Shown here one piece after another: positions 40,801 through 49,864 of a stretch of DNA of 64,000 bases; positions within the stretch are counted from its first letter, which is position 1, and every line of letters begins with the position of its first letter. This DNA is from Candidatus Rifleibacteriota bacterium (lineage in GTDB: Bacteria > Muiribacteriota > Ozemobacteria > Ozemobacterales > Ozemobacteraceae). The position numbers and the translations under genes are program-made. The notes under the pieces are model-generated. The model did no database searches, was not told the origin of the DNA, and worked only from the letters and a program-made list of their open reading frames with translations. The stretch is from the NCBI GenBank assembly GCA_012517355.1, contig JAAYVD010000123.1, positions 108,154-172,153 on the forward strand. The letters are read 5' to 3'.

Positions 40801-43504
40801 GCAGCCGGTATTCGCCGCCGTCGGCGAAGGCCATGGCGAACGAACTGTGGCCGTCCTTGACCGGCTGTTCCGAGAACAGGGCGCGCACCCAGCCGCTGTC
40901 CCAGCGGTAGTAGATGTTCCCGTCCTCGTCGCGCTTCTGGGTGTAGAAATACCGCTTGCGGAAGATGTCGAGCCGCATGACCCCCGTGGTCACCGGCTTG
41001 CCGTCGGCGTGCAGGGCGACCGTGTCGACGGTGTACTCCTCGCCCTGGCGGACGTAGTTTCCCAGCCGCATCATGCCGACGTTGATCGCCGGCTTCGGGT
41101 TGAACGTCTCGACCTTGGTGGCCGGCCGGGCGTCGACGTCGAGGACGGTGGCCGACATCTCGATGCCGTACAGGCCGCCGTTCAGGCTCTTGTCCATCGG
41201 CAGGTGGACGACCATCTGGCCGTCCTTGTCGAGGAGCGACTCGCCGGTCTCGATGAGGGTGCGGTCGCCCGCATCGCTGCCGAACAGGTAGTTCTCCTGG
41301 CCGGCGATGTCGCGCGACACCGGCACCAGGGTGGCCGTCCAGCGGGTCTTGGCGTGCTTGACGAAGCCGCCGGTGTAGTATTTCCCGCGGATCCGGCATT
41401 CCAGGTAGTTCTCGGTGAACTTCCGGCCGACGTACGCGGTGTTGTCGCGGGTCTTGACCTCGGTCTCGATCTCGACGAAATGCCGGGGAGGCTCGAAGAA
41501 CTGCACCTGGAACCCGGTCGTAACCAGTTCCTTCAGGTCGTCGTCGTCGTCGTCCGTCTTCTCGGTGGTCTTGCCGAGCAGGCGCTCCCAGAGGCTGGAA
41601 GTGGCACTGGCGATGCCGGCCGCCGGCTTCTTCGAGATCAGCACCTTGAGCGTGTACTGGCCGAGGGGGGCGTTGGGGGAGAGCTTGAACGAGTCGGAGG
41701 CGGTGCCATACTCGTTGAGTTCGTAGGTCTGGTCGAAGACGGCGTCGTCACGCGAGTTGACGATCTGGACGGTCACCTTCTCGCCGGCCGGGGCCACCAC
41801 CTCGTTGTTGCGGTACTGGCGCAGGGTGGCCTTCCAGTGGACGGTCTCGCCCGGCTTGTAGATGCCGCGCTCGGTGAAGACGTGGCCGTTGCGCGTGGGC
41901 AGCGTGACCTTGCCCGGGGGGGCCTGGGTGACCTGGTAGGGGCGGAACCGGTTCGAGTCGATGGCCAGGAAACAGCTGTCGTCGGCGGTGGCGGCCACCG
42001 CGTGGACGACGTCGCTGACCTTGAAGGTGCCGGACTCGAGGCGGGCCTGGTCGTTCTGGACGCGCAGGACCGGGTAGGAGGTCCCTTCGCGGGCGAGCAG
42101 CAGGCCGTTGGCGTCGGTCTTGCCGAGGGCGAAGCGGCCGTCGTCCTTCGTGATCAGCAGCAGGGCGACGTCGGCGACCGGCTTGCCGGTCTCGAGCGAG
42201 GTCACCCACAGCAGCAGTTCGTTGTCGCTGAACTTGTAGGTGATCGACAGGTCGGTCACCTGCAGCAGGCGGGCGGTGCTGCCTTCCTCGGACCCTTCGT
42301 TGAGGAGCTTGAGCAGGATCGCCCCGCCCTTGGCGGGGTCGGTCCGGAAGCCGAGCGGCAGGCTCAGGCGGCTGAGCTTGCCGGGCTTGCCCTGGTTGAC
42401 GAAGACCTCGCGGGCCGAGGTGAACTCGCCCAGGAAGTGGGCCAGCGGCACGCCGTTGGGGAAGGAGGGCAGGGCCTTGAGGGAGGCCAGCAGCCGCACG
42501 TTGTCGGCCTGCCGGGTCTCGATCTGGGGAATGGCCTCGCCGATGCGGGCCTCCTCGGCGTCGCTGGGCCCCATCTTGGAGGAAGTGCGGGGCCGGGGGG
42601 CGTCGGTGCGGGCGAAGATGGTGAGGTCGGCATACTCGGGGGCGAACAGGGCCGGCACGCGGGTGATCTCGCACTGGACCTGGCTGACGTTGGTCAGCGT
42701 GACCGGCAGCAGTTGGCGGCTCTTCAGTTCGAGCACCGAGCGGTCGGTCTCGACCACGATCTCGGGGTCGGGGCCTTCGGCGACGAAGGTGAAGGAGGCG
42801 GGTTCGAGCCGGGTGTCGACGTCGATGCCGCGCGCCTCGCGGTTCTGGACGCGGTAGCGCTTGCCCGGGTCGAAGTTGCCCGACAGTTGGAAGCGGAAGT
42901 TCCCTTCGAGGCCTCCGATGCGCTCGACCTTCAGGCGGCCGACCGGCGGCAGCACGCGGATCTGCGCCTTGAGGTCGCCGGCATTCATGTCGCTGCTCAC
43001 CAGCAGCTTGGCGCCGTGGTTGTCGGCACCGCTGTAGTAGGGGGTCACCTCGAGGAGGCGCGCCGAGTCGCTGACCTGGAAGCGGATCCGCAGGTCGGCG
43101 GCCAGCCGGCTCTTCTTGTCGGCGGCGGGCAGACCCTTGCCGACGAACACGGTGCAGGAGGCCCCGACCGTGGCGGGCGCCTTGGGGGCGAGGATGAAGA
43201 TCGTCCGTTCACCGGACAGCGGCTGGGAGGAGGGTTCGGCCGCCAGGTCGGTGGCGTTGACGATCCGGAACAGCGATGGCTTGCCGTTCGTGGTGAGGGT
43301 GACCATCCGGGAGATGTCGAGGACCGAGACCGGCCGGCTGAACTCCAGCTGCAGGCGCCAGTCGGGGGGCTGGGTGTCGCCCGCGGACGGGAAGCGGTGC
43401 GCCAGCGAAAGATCCTCGGCCGAGACGGGGGCGACCCCGCTGCCGAGGAACAGGATGGAGGTCAGGATGAAACAAGCCAGCCAACGAATTCCGGTGATCC
43501 TCAT
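37874..43504 (-). CDS. Bacterial alpha-2-macroglobulin with thioester
   Basis: 1,876 aa, a periplasmic or surface protease trap. A signal peptide (1-29, VSA|EDLS, no lipobox) is followed by the MG domains and an A2M core. The thioester motif GCVEQ lies near residue 1390, followed by an alpha-alpha barrel region (SGGFAYWMGE, then repeated helical pairs) and a C-terminal receptor-like domain. Proteases that cut the bait region would be covalently caught. Its partner in other bacteria is PBP1C, thought to repair peptidoglycan after attack; pbpC follows here on the same strand. The start at 43504 is chosen over an upstream Met because of GGAGG seven bases before it and the immediate signal peptide. 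Confidence 0.93.
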   Translation of the reverse strand: MRITGIRWLACFILTSILFLGSGVAPVSAEDLSLAHRFPSAGDTQPPDWRLQLEFSRPVSVLDISRMVTLTTNGKPSLFRIVNATDLAAEPSSQPLSGERTIFILAPKAPATVGASCTVFVGKGLPAADKKSRLAADLRIRFQVSDSARLLEVTPYYSGADNHGAKLLVSSDMNAGDLKAQIRVLPPVGRLKVERIGGLEGNFRFQLSGNFDPGKRYRVQNREARGIDVDTRLEPASFTFVAEGPDPEIVVETDRSVLELKSRQLLPVTLTNVSQVQCEITRVPALFAPEYADLTIFARTDAPRPRTSSKMGPSDAEEARIGEAIPQIETRQADNVRLLASLKALPSFPNGVPLAHFLGEFTSAREVFVNQGKPGKLSRLSLPLGFRTDPAKGGAILLKLLNEGSEEGSTARLLQVTDLSITYKFSDNELLLWVTSLETGKPVADVALLLITKDDGRFALGKTDANGLLLAREGTSYPVLRVQNDQARLESGTFKVSDVVHAVAATADDSCFLAIDSNRFRPYQVTQAPPGKVTLPTRNGHVFTERGIYKPGETVHWKATLRQYRNNEVVAPAGEKVTVQIVNSRDDAVFDQTYELNEYGTASDSFKLSPNAPLGQYTLKVLISKKPAAGIASATSSLWERLLGKTTEKTDDDDDDLKELVTTGFQVQFFEPPRHFVEIETEVKTRDNTAYVGRKFTENYLECRIRGKYYTGGFVKHAKTRWTATLVPVSRDIAGQENYLFGSDAGDRTLIETGESLLDKDGQMVVHLPMDKSLNGGLYGIEMSATVLDVDARPATKVETFNPKPAINVGMMRLGNYVRQGEEYTVDTVALHADGKPVTTGVMRLDIFRKRYFYTQKRDEDGNIYYRWDSGWVRALFSEQPVKDGHSSFAMAFADGGEYRLQANYTTPDGEFSASQFVDVGYSYSWYEDEEGDDDENSKRRSDSEIVLATSRSVAAVGDTVKFDFGVPRSASHALVTCERDGIYEHRVIPLTGRRGSFEMKVGPQARPNVFFTVTIPCGRGDFPVYKSQVDQMIPRVFHGITSLRVENQLDSLGVVITESAADSGKGTLKAHPGETRSLTFQARDGQGKGKVCEMAVCVVDEAVLSLTGFVTPVLDRLAEFVLPLTVFSGDLRLSVVSQELYKLFATHLLTGGDLGAGGLASDLALRKDFRPVAYWNPALLTDAEGKATITFTLPDSTTAYRIYVVALDKRSAFCSTERQMVVSKEFYLQPGLPRFLTAGDKALAPVTANNKTDAPGEATLEVAESSNVTARLREPTVRMGPLSNTVAKLELEADNGAGDARLVFAGKMGPYGDAIEALFPIVPRFAVVRRQKIGHFTDKAETTLEFPAGVADVPAKDRQGVLKATLGLSVTPWSKIAPGLKYLLQYPYGCVEQTSSGIIPLAGLRKLVAEGLVPGITLAQVDKFLTPGVSRLLKMQTRSGGFAYWMGERRPSWWGTQYAVFALTAAQEAGCEVPQADLDRAVKYISDGLFGKEGIDEPVHYSIFELSAVNLARHGGLTAANLDVLMKKYFIGSSNEAKALLVWADALIKKSPAAKLKGWLAEIEPKCNGTRRSWYDSSVREVAICLLAQLAVDPDNRKADDLAGDLLANVEPEGRWYSTADTGWALLALGRYFERKAPPSDKPATVTVTAAGGPAREVTVGKLGAEIELDAEALLQNPKVALSVKPEGMINWNLSYAYPDPASRASDLDHGFLVEKTIKNLNGEKEIRVGDLVQVTVEFEDNRTGPWWRSHYYQYLALEDPIPAGFLVINAALKTEQPVRPSDDEDEAAGEDEDEWYSSWEDGCYLLRPDFFEMRDDRVMAFRNSLWSGRFRFTYFARAICEGTFFMRPTRVSLMYDSDTYGMTPGLPVHILPAR

Positions 43505-43532
43505 GGAATTCCTCCTCACCTGAGATGGGGAA

Positions 43533-43561
43533 AGTATAGATCCCTCCGGGGGCCTTTGCAA
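43533..43561 (-). promoter_or_regulatory. Sigma-70 promoter of the macroglobulin gene
   Basis: On the minus strand TTGCAA (43556-43561) and TATACT (43533-43538) are exactly 17 bp apart; transcription would begin near 43526, about 22 bases before the ATG. It belongs to the 349-bp gap 43505-43853, which otherwise holds the 10-bp tandem repeat. Confidence 0.72.
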
Positions 43562-43640
43562 GGAGCCTCCGGGGTGGTTCATCGTCACTCCCGCGCCGGA
43601 TTGGGTCCTGCCTGGAAAAGGGCAAGGAGGACCGGGCCGC

Positions 43641-43680
43641 GGATGGACGCGGATGGACGCGGATGGACGCGGATGGACGC
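43641..43680 (+). repeat. Tandem 10-bp repeat
   Basis: Four perfect copies of GGATGGACGC in tandem. Related words (GATGGACACCGATGG, CTGATGGACGCGG) occur singly in other intergenic regions, at about 27455 and 48150. Confidence 0.85.
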
Positions 43681-43853
43681 AGGTCGAGCGGATCGGATGC
43701 GGGGAGGTGTCTCCTGGGAAGTGACGCTTGCCAAGCAGGAATCAATGATTGCCAGGGATTTGCGTGGTGGGGGATGGCGGGTTGGCAGGAGGCTGTCGGG
43801 TCGGGTATCATGGGGCGACCGAACGACAACCAGAGACGTCCCGGGAGGAAGCC

Positions 43854-44204
43854 ATGGCCGGATTCACCGTCACATCGAGCGACAAGGGGAACGTTGCCGT
43901 CCTCCGGCTGGCGGGGTATTTCAACGATTCCGGCGGCAAGGAGCTGCAGCGGGTGGCCGAACGCCTCCTCCGCGAGGGAAAGCCCGGGCTGGTGATCGAT
44001 TTCTCGGGATGCACCGGCATCAACAGCCTGGGGGTGGGCGAGCTGCTCGGCCTCCTGGAGGTCGTCTCCGAGGAGTTCCAGGGGAAGGTCGCCCTGTGCG
44101 GGTTCGACGACGTGACCCGCACCGTGTTCCACCTGTCGGGCATCCTGGACATGACGCCCCACGCGACGACCGTCGAGGACGCCTGCCGCGCCGTCGAGCC
44201 CTGA
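43854..44204 (+). CDS. STAS-domain protein (anti-sigma-factor antagonist type)
   Basis: 116 aa, a stand-alone STAS domain. LVIDFSGCTGINSLGVGELL contains the conserved phosphorylatable serine (Ser58) and the preceding Asp. Such proteins bind or release an anti-sigma kinase depending on phosphorylation, or act as phospho-switch partners of other regulators. GGGAGG lies before the ATG. No anti-sigma kinase or PP2C phosphatase lies within the window, so the partner is elsewhere. Confidence 0.88.
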   Translation: MAGFTVTSSDKGNVAVLRLAGYFNDSGGKELQRVAERLLREGKPGLVIDFSGCTGINSLGVGELLGLLEVVSEEFQGKVALCGFDDVTRTVFHLSGILDMTPHATTVEDACRAVEP

Positions 44205-44356
44205 AAAGCCATCCCGGCCAGCGCTGGCTGCCCCGTTCCCGGCGGTCGGGAACCGGGGACCGGACAGTCCATGGTCCCTGATCGCAGGCCTCTGAGCCGC
44301 ACGGGGAAACAGCCGGGTTCCCCCTTCCGGCGTTTTTCCGGTATCATGGGCCGGTC

Positions 44357-46723
44357 ATGTCTGCCGTGATTGCCTGCGATCGCCGTCCTCCCGCCTGGCG
44401 GCTGACCATCACCGCCGGCCTGCTGCTGGCGGCCCACCTGGGGACGGCTTTGATCCAGGCGGATCCCCGGCGGGCGGCGGCATGGCTGGACGCGGTGGCC
44501 GCCGGGTGGCCGGTCGACCCGGTCTGGCCGATCCTGGCGCTGGCGGGGTGGCTGGCCTGGTGGCTGGCCCTGGGCACCCGGCCCCAGACCACCCTGACCG
44601 CGGCCTGGCGGCAGCTGCGGGAAGTCTGGGGGCCGGTGCCGGCCGGCCTGGCCATCGCTGCCCTGCTCCTGCCCCAGCGCGTGCTCGACAACAACAGCGG
44701 ATACACGCTCATCGACCGTGATTCCGCCCTCTTCCTGGTGTGCCTCGTCCTCGACGTGATCCGGGGCCTCGGGGCGTTCGCCGTCTTCCACGGCGTTTTC
44801 TGCGGGGAAGGAACCGGGGCCGCCCCGGCCCGGGGAGACCCTGCGGGTACCCCCGGGCCGGCCGGCGCGACGTCGGAAAAACCCGCTTGTCGCCAGGGAG
44901 GGCGGGGCGAACCCCCCGCTTCGCCCATCGCCAGGGGACCATGCCCACCGGGGGACGTCGCCAGCCCCGACGGGGACGGCCCCCCCCCGGAGGGGGCGAA
45001 GACGGTCTCTCCGTGCGCTTTTTCCCCACGGGAAGAGCGACCTGGGGCGGCGGGGGCGGGAACCACCCGGACTCGCCCCGATCCCTGGCTGCGTCCGTGG
45101 CTGGTGACCGTGGCGGTCACCCTGCTGGCGGCGGCCGCCGTGGCCCTGCAGTTCGGGCCCCTGGAGGGCATCCCCCACGTCGATGACGAGATCATCCAGG
45201 ACTGGCACGCCCGGCTGCTGGCCGCCGGCCGCGTGCGGGGAACCGCCCACGGGTGCCTGGAATCGTTCGCCCCCGATTCCAAGATCGGCTCCAACGGCGA
45301 ACACCTGTTTTCCACCTACCAGCCGGGTTTGGCCCTGGTGTGGAGCGTCTTCCAGCCGTGGGGGGCGGTCGGCCTGGTCAACCCCGCCCTGGGGGTGCTG
45401 GCCGTCCTCCTCTTCCTCGGCCTGCTGCGCCGGACCCACGGGGTGGCCATCGCCCGGCTGGCAGCGGTGTTGCTGGCCGGTTCGCCTTTCCTCGTCCTGA
45501 TGGCGGCGGGCCGGATGAACCACCTGCTGGCGCTCGTCCTGGTCCTGGCGGCGGCCCGTGGGCTGTTTCTGCTGGCGTCCGGGGCCCCGGTGACCGGCGG
45601 GGTGGCGACCGGCCTGGCGGTGGGGCTGTGCCTGCTGACCCGCCGGGTCGAGGCGGCCGCCCTGCTGGGGGGTGTCGTCCTCGCGGTGCTGACCTGGCCT
45701 GGGTTCGACCGCCGGCAGGTGGTCTTTCTCGCCGTGGTGGGCCTGCTGGTCGGCGGGGTGTTCACCCTGCAGGCCGCCCTGTTCCGGGCGCACACGGGAA
45801 ATCCCCGCCAGAGCCTCGACCACGCGCAGGGGGTGCTCGCCTCCTGGGGTTCGGTGCCGCCGGTGGTGCTCTGGCAGAACCTGGTCGACAACGTCCTCGG
45901 CTTCGGGGCTTTCGCGTTCGGCGGCGTGGTGGCGGGATGGTGGGGTTTCGCCTTCCTGCGGTGGCGGGGGAAAGGCGCGGCCGGCCTGCTCGAGCGGTTC
46001 TTCCTGGTCCAGGCCGGGCTGACCCTGCTGGTCTACGGGGCCTACGAGTACCAGGACTTCTGCTATGGCCCGCGCTACCTGTTCGGCCTGCTGCCCGCGG
46101 CCGCCCTGGGAACCACGCTGGGCCTCGCCGCCCTGGCGGCCCGGGGCGGGGAAGGGGCGGTCCGGCGCTGGCTGGGGATCGGCCTCGCCTTCTCCCTGCT
46201 GCTGACCTGCCACCAGGGCTGGGGCTGCCTGTCGCGGAAGTTCTGGAACATCGACGGCCGGTTCGAACGGTTCGTCCGGGAGACCGTCCGTTCCCCGGCC
46301 CTCCTCTTCCTGCGCAGTCCCACGCGCGTGCGGGTGCAGGCGGCGCGGATGCTGGCCGCCCGTGGTCTGTCCCGCGAACTGGTGGTGGCGGCCACCCAGG
46401 CCGACGCCCTCGATGTCGACGGGCTGGTGGCGGCCGTCGCCAGCGAACCGGAGCCGGCGCGGGTGCCGGGCGTGGTGACGGCGTTCCTGGCCGCCGCGGC
46501 CGGCCGGGATCCCGTCAGCTTCGACATCAGCCCCTGGGAAGCGGTGCGGCTCAACACCGACGACCCCCTGCGCCAGGACATCGTGATCGCCCTCGACCTG
46601 GGCGACGAACCCAACGAGGCGTTGCGGCGGGCTCTGCCAGGCCACACCGCCTGGCTGGCGGGTTGCCGGTTCGGCGAGCCGTTCCTGCGTCCCTACGAAC
46701 CTGCCGCGGTCCCCAGGTTCTGA
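44357..46723 (+). CDS. GT-C (family 39-like) membrane glycosyltransferase
   Basis: 788 aa, at least ten predicted membrane helices. After the first helices a loop has HVDDEIIQDWHARLLAAGR, the acidic motif of GT-C transferases that use polyprenyl-phosphate sugars; a later YGPRYLFGLLPAA is typical of the dolichyl-phosphate-mannose-transferase-like group. The C-terminal 170 residues are soluble. Residues about 155-240 form a Gly/Pro/Arg-rich loop, much of it encoded by an inverted copy of the family 1 repeat. The likely role is extracytoplasmic transfer of a sugar to protein or lipid; the substrate is unknown. Confidence 0.75.
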   Translation: MSAVIACDRRPPAWRLTITAGLLLAAHLGTALIQADPRRAAAWLDAVAAGWPVDPVWPILALAGWLAWWLALGTRPQTTLTAAWRQLREVWGPVPAGLAIAALLLPQRVLDNNSGYTLIDRDSALFLVCLVLDVIRGLGAFAVFHGVFCGEGTGAAPARGDPAGTPGPAGATSEKPACRQGGRGEPPASPIARGPCPPGDVASPDGDGPPPEGAKTVSPCAFSPREERPGAAGAGTTRTRPDPWLRPWLVTVAVTLLAAAAVALQFGPLEGIPHVDDEIIQDWHARLLAAGRVRGTAHGCLESFAPDSKIGSNGEHLFSTYQPGLALVWSVFQPWGAVGLVNPALGVLAVLLFLGLLRRTHGVAIARLAAVLLAGSPFLVLMAAGRMNHLLALVLVLAAARGLFLLASGAPVTGGVATGLAVGLCLLTRRVEAAALLGGVVLAVLTWPGFDRRQVVFLAVVGLLVGGVFTLQAALFRAHTGNPRQSLDHAQGVLASWGSVPPVVLWQNLVDNVLGFGAFAFGGVVAGWWGFAFLRWRGKGAAGLLERFFLVQAGLTLLVYGAYEYQDFCYGPRYLFGLLPAAALGTTLGLAALAARGGEGAVRRWLGIGLAFSLLLTCHQGWGCLSRKFWNIDGRFERFVRETVRSPALLFLRSPTRVRVQAARMLAARGLSRELVVAATQADALDVDGLVAAVASEPEPARVPGVVTAFLAAAAGRDPVSFDISPWEAVRLNTDDPLRQDIVIALDLGDEPNEALRRALPGHTAWLAGCRFGEPFLRPYEPAAVPRF
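44866..44940 (-). repeat. Double-hairpin repeat, family 1, copy G, inside a coding region
   Basis: Read on the minus strand it aligns without gaps to copy B over about 75 bp: CCCCTGGCGATG, a GGCGAAGC/GTTCGCC hairpin, CTGGCGACAAG and TTCCGACGTCG. It lies in frame within the glycosyltransferase gene and encodes a disordered loop. Confidence 0.75.
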
Positions 46724-46902
46724 TCGCAGGTCCAGGCCCGGGGCGGCCCTCCGGAGCCTGACGTTCCTCCCGCGTTTTGCCGCCCGGATCCGGTCAGGAT
46801 CGGGCTTCCCGGGCCCGGGCCCGGGAGGGGAGGCCGGCCCGACCGGCCCCGCCGGCCAGGGAGGGCGGTGTGGTATCTTGGAAAGCAGAGAGCGGAGGAT
46901 CG

Positions 46903-48099
46903 GTGAGCGGCGAGACGGTGATCAGCTATCCCCAGATCTTTTCCGGCTTCACCCACATCGGGAGTTGCCGGGAGTTCGTCTGGATCCCCCCAGACGGCTC
47001 GGGGGAGATGAAGTTCGTCATCCGCGACCTCAAATGTGGCGATTCGTTCGAGACCCTGATGTTGCGCAAGGACCTCTACCTCTGCGCCGAGTCGGGCGAG
47101 GAATACGTGGTCAAGGATTTCCGCTTGCTCGACATCACCGACCCGAAGAACATCGAGGGGACGGCCGAGAACTTCGGAGTGCTGGCCGACAAGTTCCCCG
47201 AGATCAAGTCGTCCATTCCCATCCAGAACGCCATGATCTCGAAACCCACCCAGCTGCTGGCCATCCGGTCGGTGTCCGGGCTGATCAACGCCGTCGAGGC
47301 GCAAAAGCGCATTCCCACCCGCGAGACCCGCGAGGTGGCCGCCCAGCTGGTGGCCGAGATCGCCAACACCCCCGACGCCATCCTCAACCTGCTGGCGGTG
47401 AAGGCCTACGACGACTATACCTATGCCCACAACGTCAACGTCGCCACCCTGTCGCTGATGATCGGGCACGCCATGGGGCTGTCGCGCAACGACCTGCACA
47501 GCCTCGGCGTGGGGGCGTTGCTGCACGACATCGGCAAGCTGCGCATCGCGCGCGACCTGCTCAACAAGGTCGGGGCCCTCAACACCACCGAGATGGAGAA
47601 GATCCGGCAGCACCCGCGCACCGGTTACGAAATGCTCCTCAGCAGCAAGGAGATCGGGGAATGGTCGCGCCTGATCGTGCTGCAGCACCACGAGAAGTTC
47701 ATGGGGGGCGGCTATCCCAGCGGGTTGAAGGGGAACGACATCTCCCTGATGGCGCGCATCGTGGCCGTCGCCGACGTCTACGACGCCCTGACCACCGCCC
47801 GCCCTTTCCGGCCGGCCATGTCGCCCTACCTGTCGACCAAGATCCTGCTCAGCAACACCGAGAGCCAGTTCGACCCCGCCATCCTGGCGGTGTTCCTACG
47901 CCGGATGTCGATCTTTCCGCCGGGCAGCCTGGTCAAGCTCAACAGCGGGGCGATCGCCGCCGTCGTGCGCTCCAATCCCGGGGCGATGCTGCGGCCGGTG
48001 GTCCGTCTCCAGAAGGATGCCCAGGGCCGGGAGGTCAACCCCTCGCCCGAGGTCGACCTGCTGCTGGCGAACAATCTCTACATCATCGGCCCGGCCTAG
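46903..48099 (+). CDS. HD-GYP domain protein (likely cyclic-di-GMP phosphodiesterase)
   Basis: 398 aa. The start is GTG at 46903 with GGAGG four bases upstream. The N-terminal 110 residues are an uncharacterised domain common in front of HD-GYP. The HD-GYP domain (about 160-340) has His176, HD at 208-209 (LLHDIGKLRIA), HHEK (262-265) and GGGYPSGL (268-275), so metal ligands and the GYP signature are present. It should hydrolyse cyclic-di-GMP. The C-terminus (about 340-398) resembles the small DUF-type barrel that follows some HD-GYP domains. Soluble. Confidence 0.9.
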   Translation: MSGETVISYPQIFSGFTHIGSCREFVWIPPDGSGEMKFVIRDLKCGDSFETLMLRKDLYLCAESGEEYVVKDFRLLDITDPKNIEGTAENFGVLADKFPEIKSSIPIQNAMISKPTQLLAIRSVSGLINAVEAQKRIPTRETREVAAQLVAEIANTPDAILNLLAVKAYDDYTYAHNVNVATLSLMIGHAMGLSRNDLHSLGVGALLHDIGKLRIARDLLNKVGALNTTEMEKIRQHPRTGYEMLLSSKEIGEWSRLIVLQHHEKFMGGGYPSGLKGNDISLMARIVAVADVYDALTTARPFRPAMSPYLSTKILLSNTESQFDPAILAVFLRRMSIFPPGSLVKLNSGAIAAVVRSNPGAMLRPVVRLQKDAQGREVNPSPEVDLLLANNLYIIGPA

Positions 48100-48233
48100 T
48101 CCTTTGTCCGTTTGGACTTTGGAGGGACCGGGCGGGAAAAGGGCGCTGCTGATGGACGCGGTCGCGGGTGGGTGGTATCAGCGTCCAGCAGAGGCAACAC
48201 CCTCGACCCTCCAGCCTCTCGACTGACCCAACC

Positions 48234-48357
48234 ATTCCACTTTCTTCATCCACTCATCGATTCTGCCTTCGCCGATCGCGCTGGCGACCACCTTCGCCAC
48301 CTCCCCCTTTCTCCCTTTCTCCTGACCTCTTCGAGGTTTTCGTCAAAATGCGGAAGC
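48234..48357 (+). repeat. Dispersed repeat, family 2, copy 4
   Basis: TTCATCCACTCATCGATTCTGC, CTTCGCCGATCGCGCTGGCGAC, CTTCGCCACC, a pyrimidine-rich run and CGAGGTTTTC follow in the same order as copy 1. It occupies part of the 336-bp gap 48100-48435, which shows no gene. Confidence 0.75.
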
Positions 48358-48435
48358 CTCAAAACATCTGGCGGTGGGCATTGTCCATTCATGGCCGCCC
48401 GGAAGATCCGACGGGGACAGGGTATGGATCGTCTG

Positions 48436-49749
48436 TCACGCCCCTGCCTCATCGGAGGGGGACGCGGCAGGCGGGGGGGGAGGGGCCTCCCCTTCCAGGA
48501 ACCAGGTGGTGAGTTCGCCCTTGCCCTTGGCCTGCACCCGGCGCGGTCCCGAGAAGCGGAACCGGTCACCCAGGCGGCGGCGGACCTCCTCGCTGACCTG
48601 GATGCGGTCGGGCTCTCCCGTCGATTCCATGCGGCTGGCCACGTTCACCGCGTCGCCCCACAGGTCGAAGGTGAACTTGCGGCGTCCGATCACCCCGGCG
48701 ACCACCGGCCCCGTGTGGATGCCGATCCGCAGTCGCAGGGGCAGCCCTTCGGCGGCAGCCAGCGCGGTCAGCGATTCGCGCATGGCCAGGGCGAAGCTGG
48801 CCATCGCCTCGAGGTGGTCGGGGCGGGGGGTGGGCACCCCGGCCACGACCAGGTAGGCGTCGCCGATCGTCTTGATCTTTTCGAGGCCGGCCGCGGTCGA
48901 GAGGTCGTCGAAGGCCGTGACGATGTGGTTGAGCACGGTCACCAGGCGGGCGGCGGGCATGGTGCCGGCCATGGCGGTGAACCCGGCGAGGTCGGCGAAC
49001 AGGATGGTGGCCTCGGGGAAGCTGTCGGCGATGATCTCCGGTTCCTCCTTCAGCCGCTCGATGATCTCGCGGGGGAGGATGTTCAGCAGCAGGTTCTCCG
49101 ACTTGCGCTGCTCGCGGCGCAGCCGGAAGTGGAAGTAGTGGATGGTCAGGAAGATGACCAGGGAGATGCCGCCGATGTGGGCGGCGAAGAGGATGCCGGT
49201 GCCGCGGTCGGCCAGGGGCGGGGCGAGCTCGGCGAGCCGGGCCTCTCCGGCGGCGAGGCCGAGGGTCAGGGCGAGGTAGAGGACGAACCAGGCGCAGGAG
49301 GCGCGAAAGCCGTGGAACAGGGCGGCCCCGACCGGGGCGGCCAGGGCCCAGATCATGCCGCTGCCCCCGGCCGCGAAGCCGCCCTTCAGGCACTGCGCGG
49401 TGACGGGGAAGGCCAGGATGATCGTCAGCAGGAAGAAGCGGAACGGACCGAGGCGGCCGGTCCGGTGGAGGAAGAGCAGGGCCAGGCCGCACAGGCCGGC
49501 GAAGGTCCAGGTCAGGACGAGGCCGGTGCGGAAGCCGGTGACCAGGTCGTGGCAGCCCAGCAGGAAGCCCGCCACCAGGCCGGTGGCGGCCATCAGGGTC
49601 AGGCCGGCCTTGTGGGCCCGCCGGACCTCGGTGTCGCCGGGCCGGACCCCGAGGTGGGCCAGGCGGTCGGGCCAGGAGCCGGCGGCACGCGCCCACCAGG
49701 GGCGGGTTGCCAGTCCTTCGGGCAGGTCGCCGCGGTCGCTCACCGGCAT
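48436..49749 (-). CDS. Membrane class III adenylate/guanylate cyclase
   Basis: 437 aa. Six predicted helices (about 47-210) are followed by a single class III catalytic domain (about 240-420). All key residues are in place: metal-binding Asp253 (FADLAGF) and Asp297 (IGDAY), purine-binding Lys293 and Asp362, and transition-state Asn369 and Arg373 (LWGDAVNVASRME). Lys plus Asp at the purine sites predicts cAMP as product. It should work as a homodimer. The start at 49749 has a weak ribosome binding site. The C-terminal tail is Pro-rich. It contrasts with the split-residue cyclase at 57208-63792. Confidence 0.88.
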   Translation of the reverse strand: MPVSDRGDLPEGLATRPWWARAAGSWPDRLAHLGVRPGDTEVRRAHKAGLTLMAATGLVAGFLLGCHDLVTGFRTGLVLTWTFAGLCGLALLFLHRTGRLGPFRFFLLTIILAFPVTAQCLKGGFAAGGSGMIWALAAPVGAALFHGFRASCAWFVLYLALTLGLAAGEARLAELAPPLADRGTGILFAAHIGGISLVIFLTIHYFHFRLRREQRKSENLLLNILPREIIERLKEEPEIIADSFPEATILFADLAGFTAMAGTMPAARLVTVLNHIVTAFDDLSTAAGLEKIKTIGDAYLVVAGVPTPRPDHLEAMASFALAMRESLTALAAAEGLPLRLRIGIHTGPVVAGVIGRRKFTFDLWGDAVNVASRMESTGEPDRIQVSEEVRRRLGDRFRFSGPRRVQAKGKGELTTWFLEGEAPPPPPAASPSDEAGA

Positions 49750-49864
49750 TCTGTGATCGGCCGGCCCGGCACGCCGGAAGCGTGACAGGTGGGGCCCCCG
49801 ATCGGGGGGGCGGGATGAAGGCTGAGGCTCTCCGTGCCACCCGGAGGAAGGGCAGGAAGGAAGG

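Noticed and set aside
40289..44281. A 1,330-codon plus-strand open frame opposite the macroglobulin gene
   Set aside because: It is the antisense shadow of a well-supported gene in GC-rich DNA; the translation is Gly/Val/Ala/Asp-rich with no domain and no ribosome binding site.
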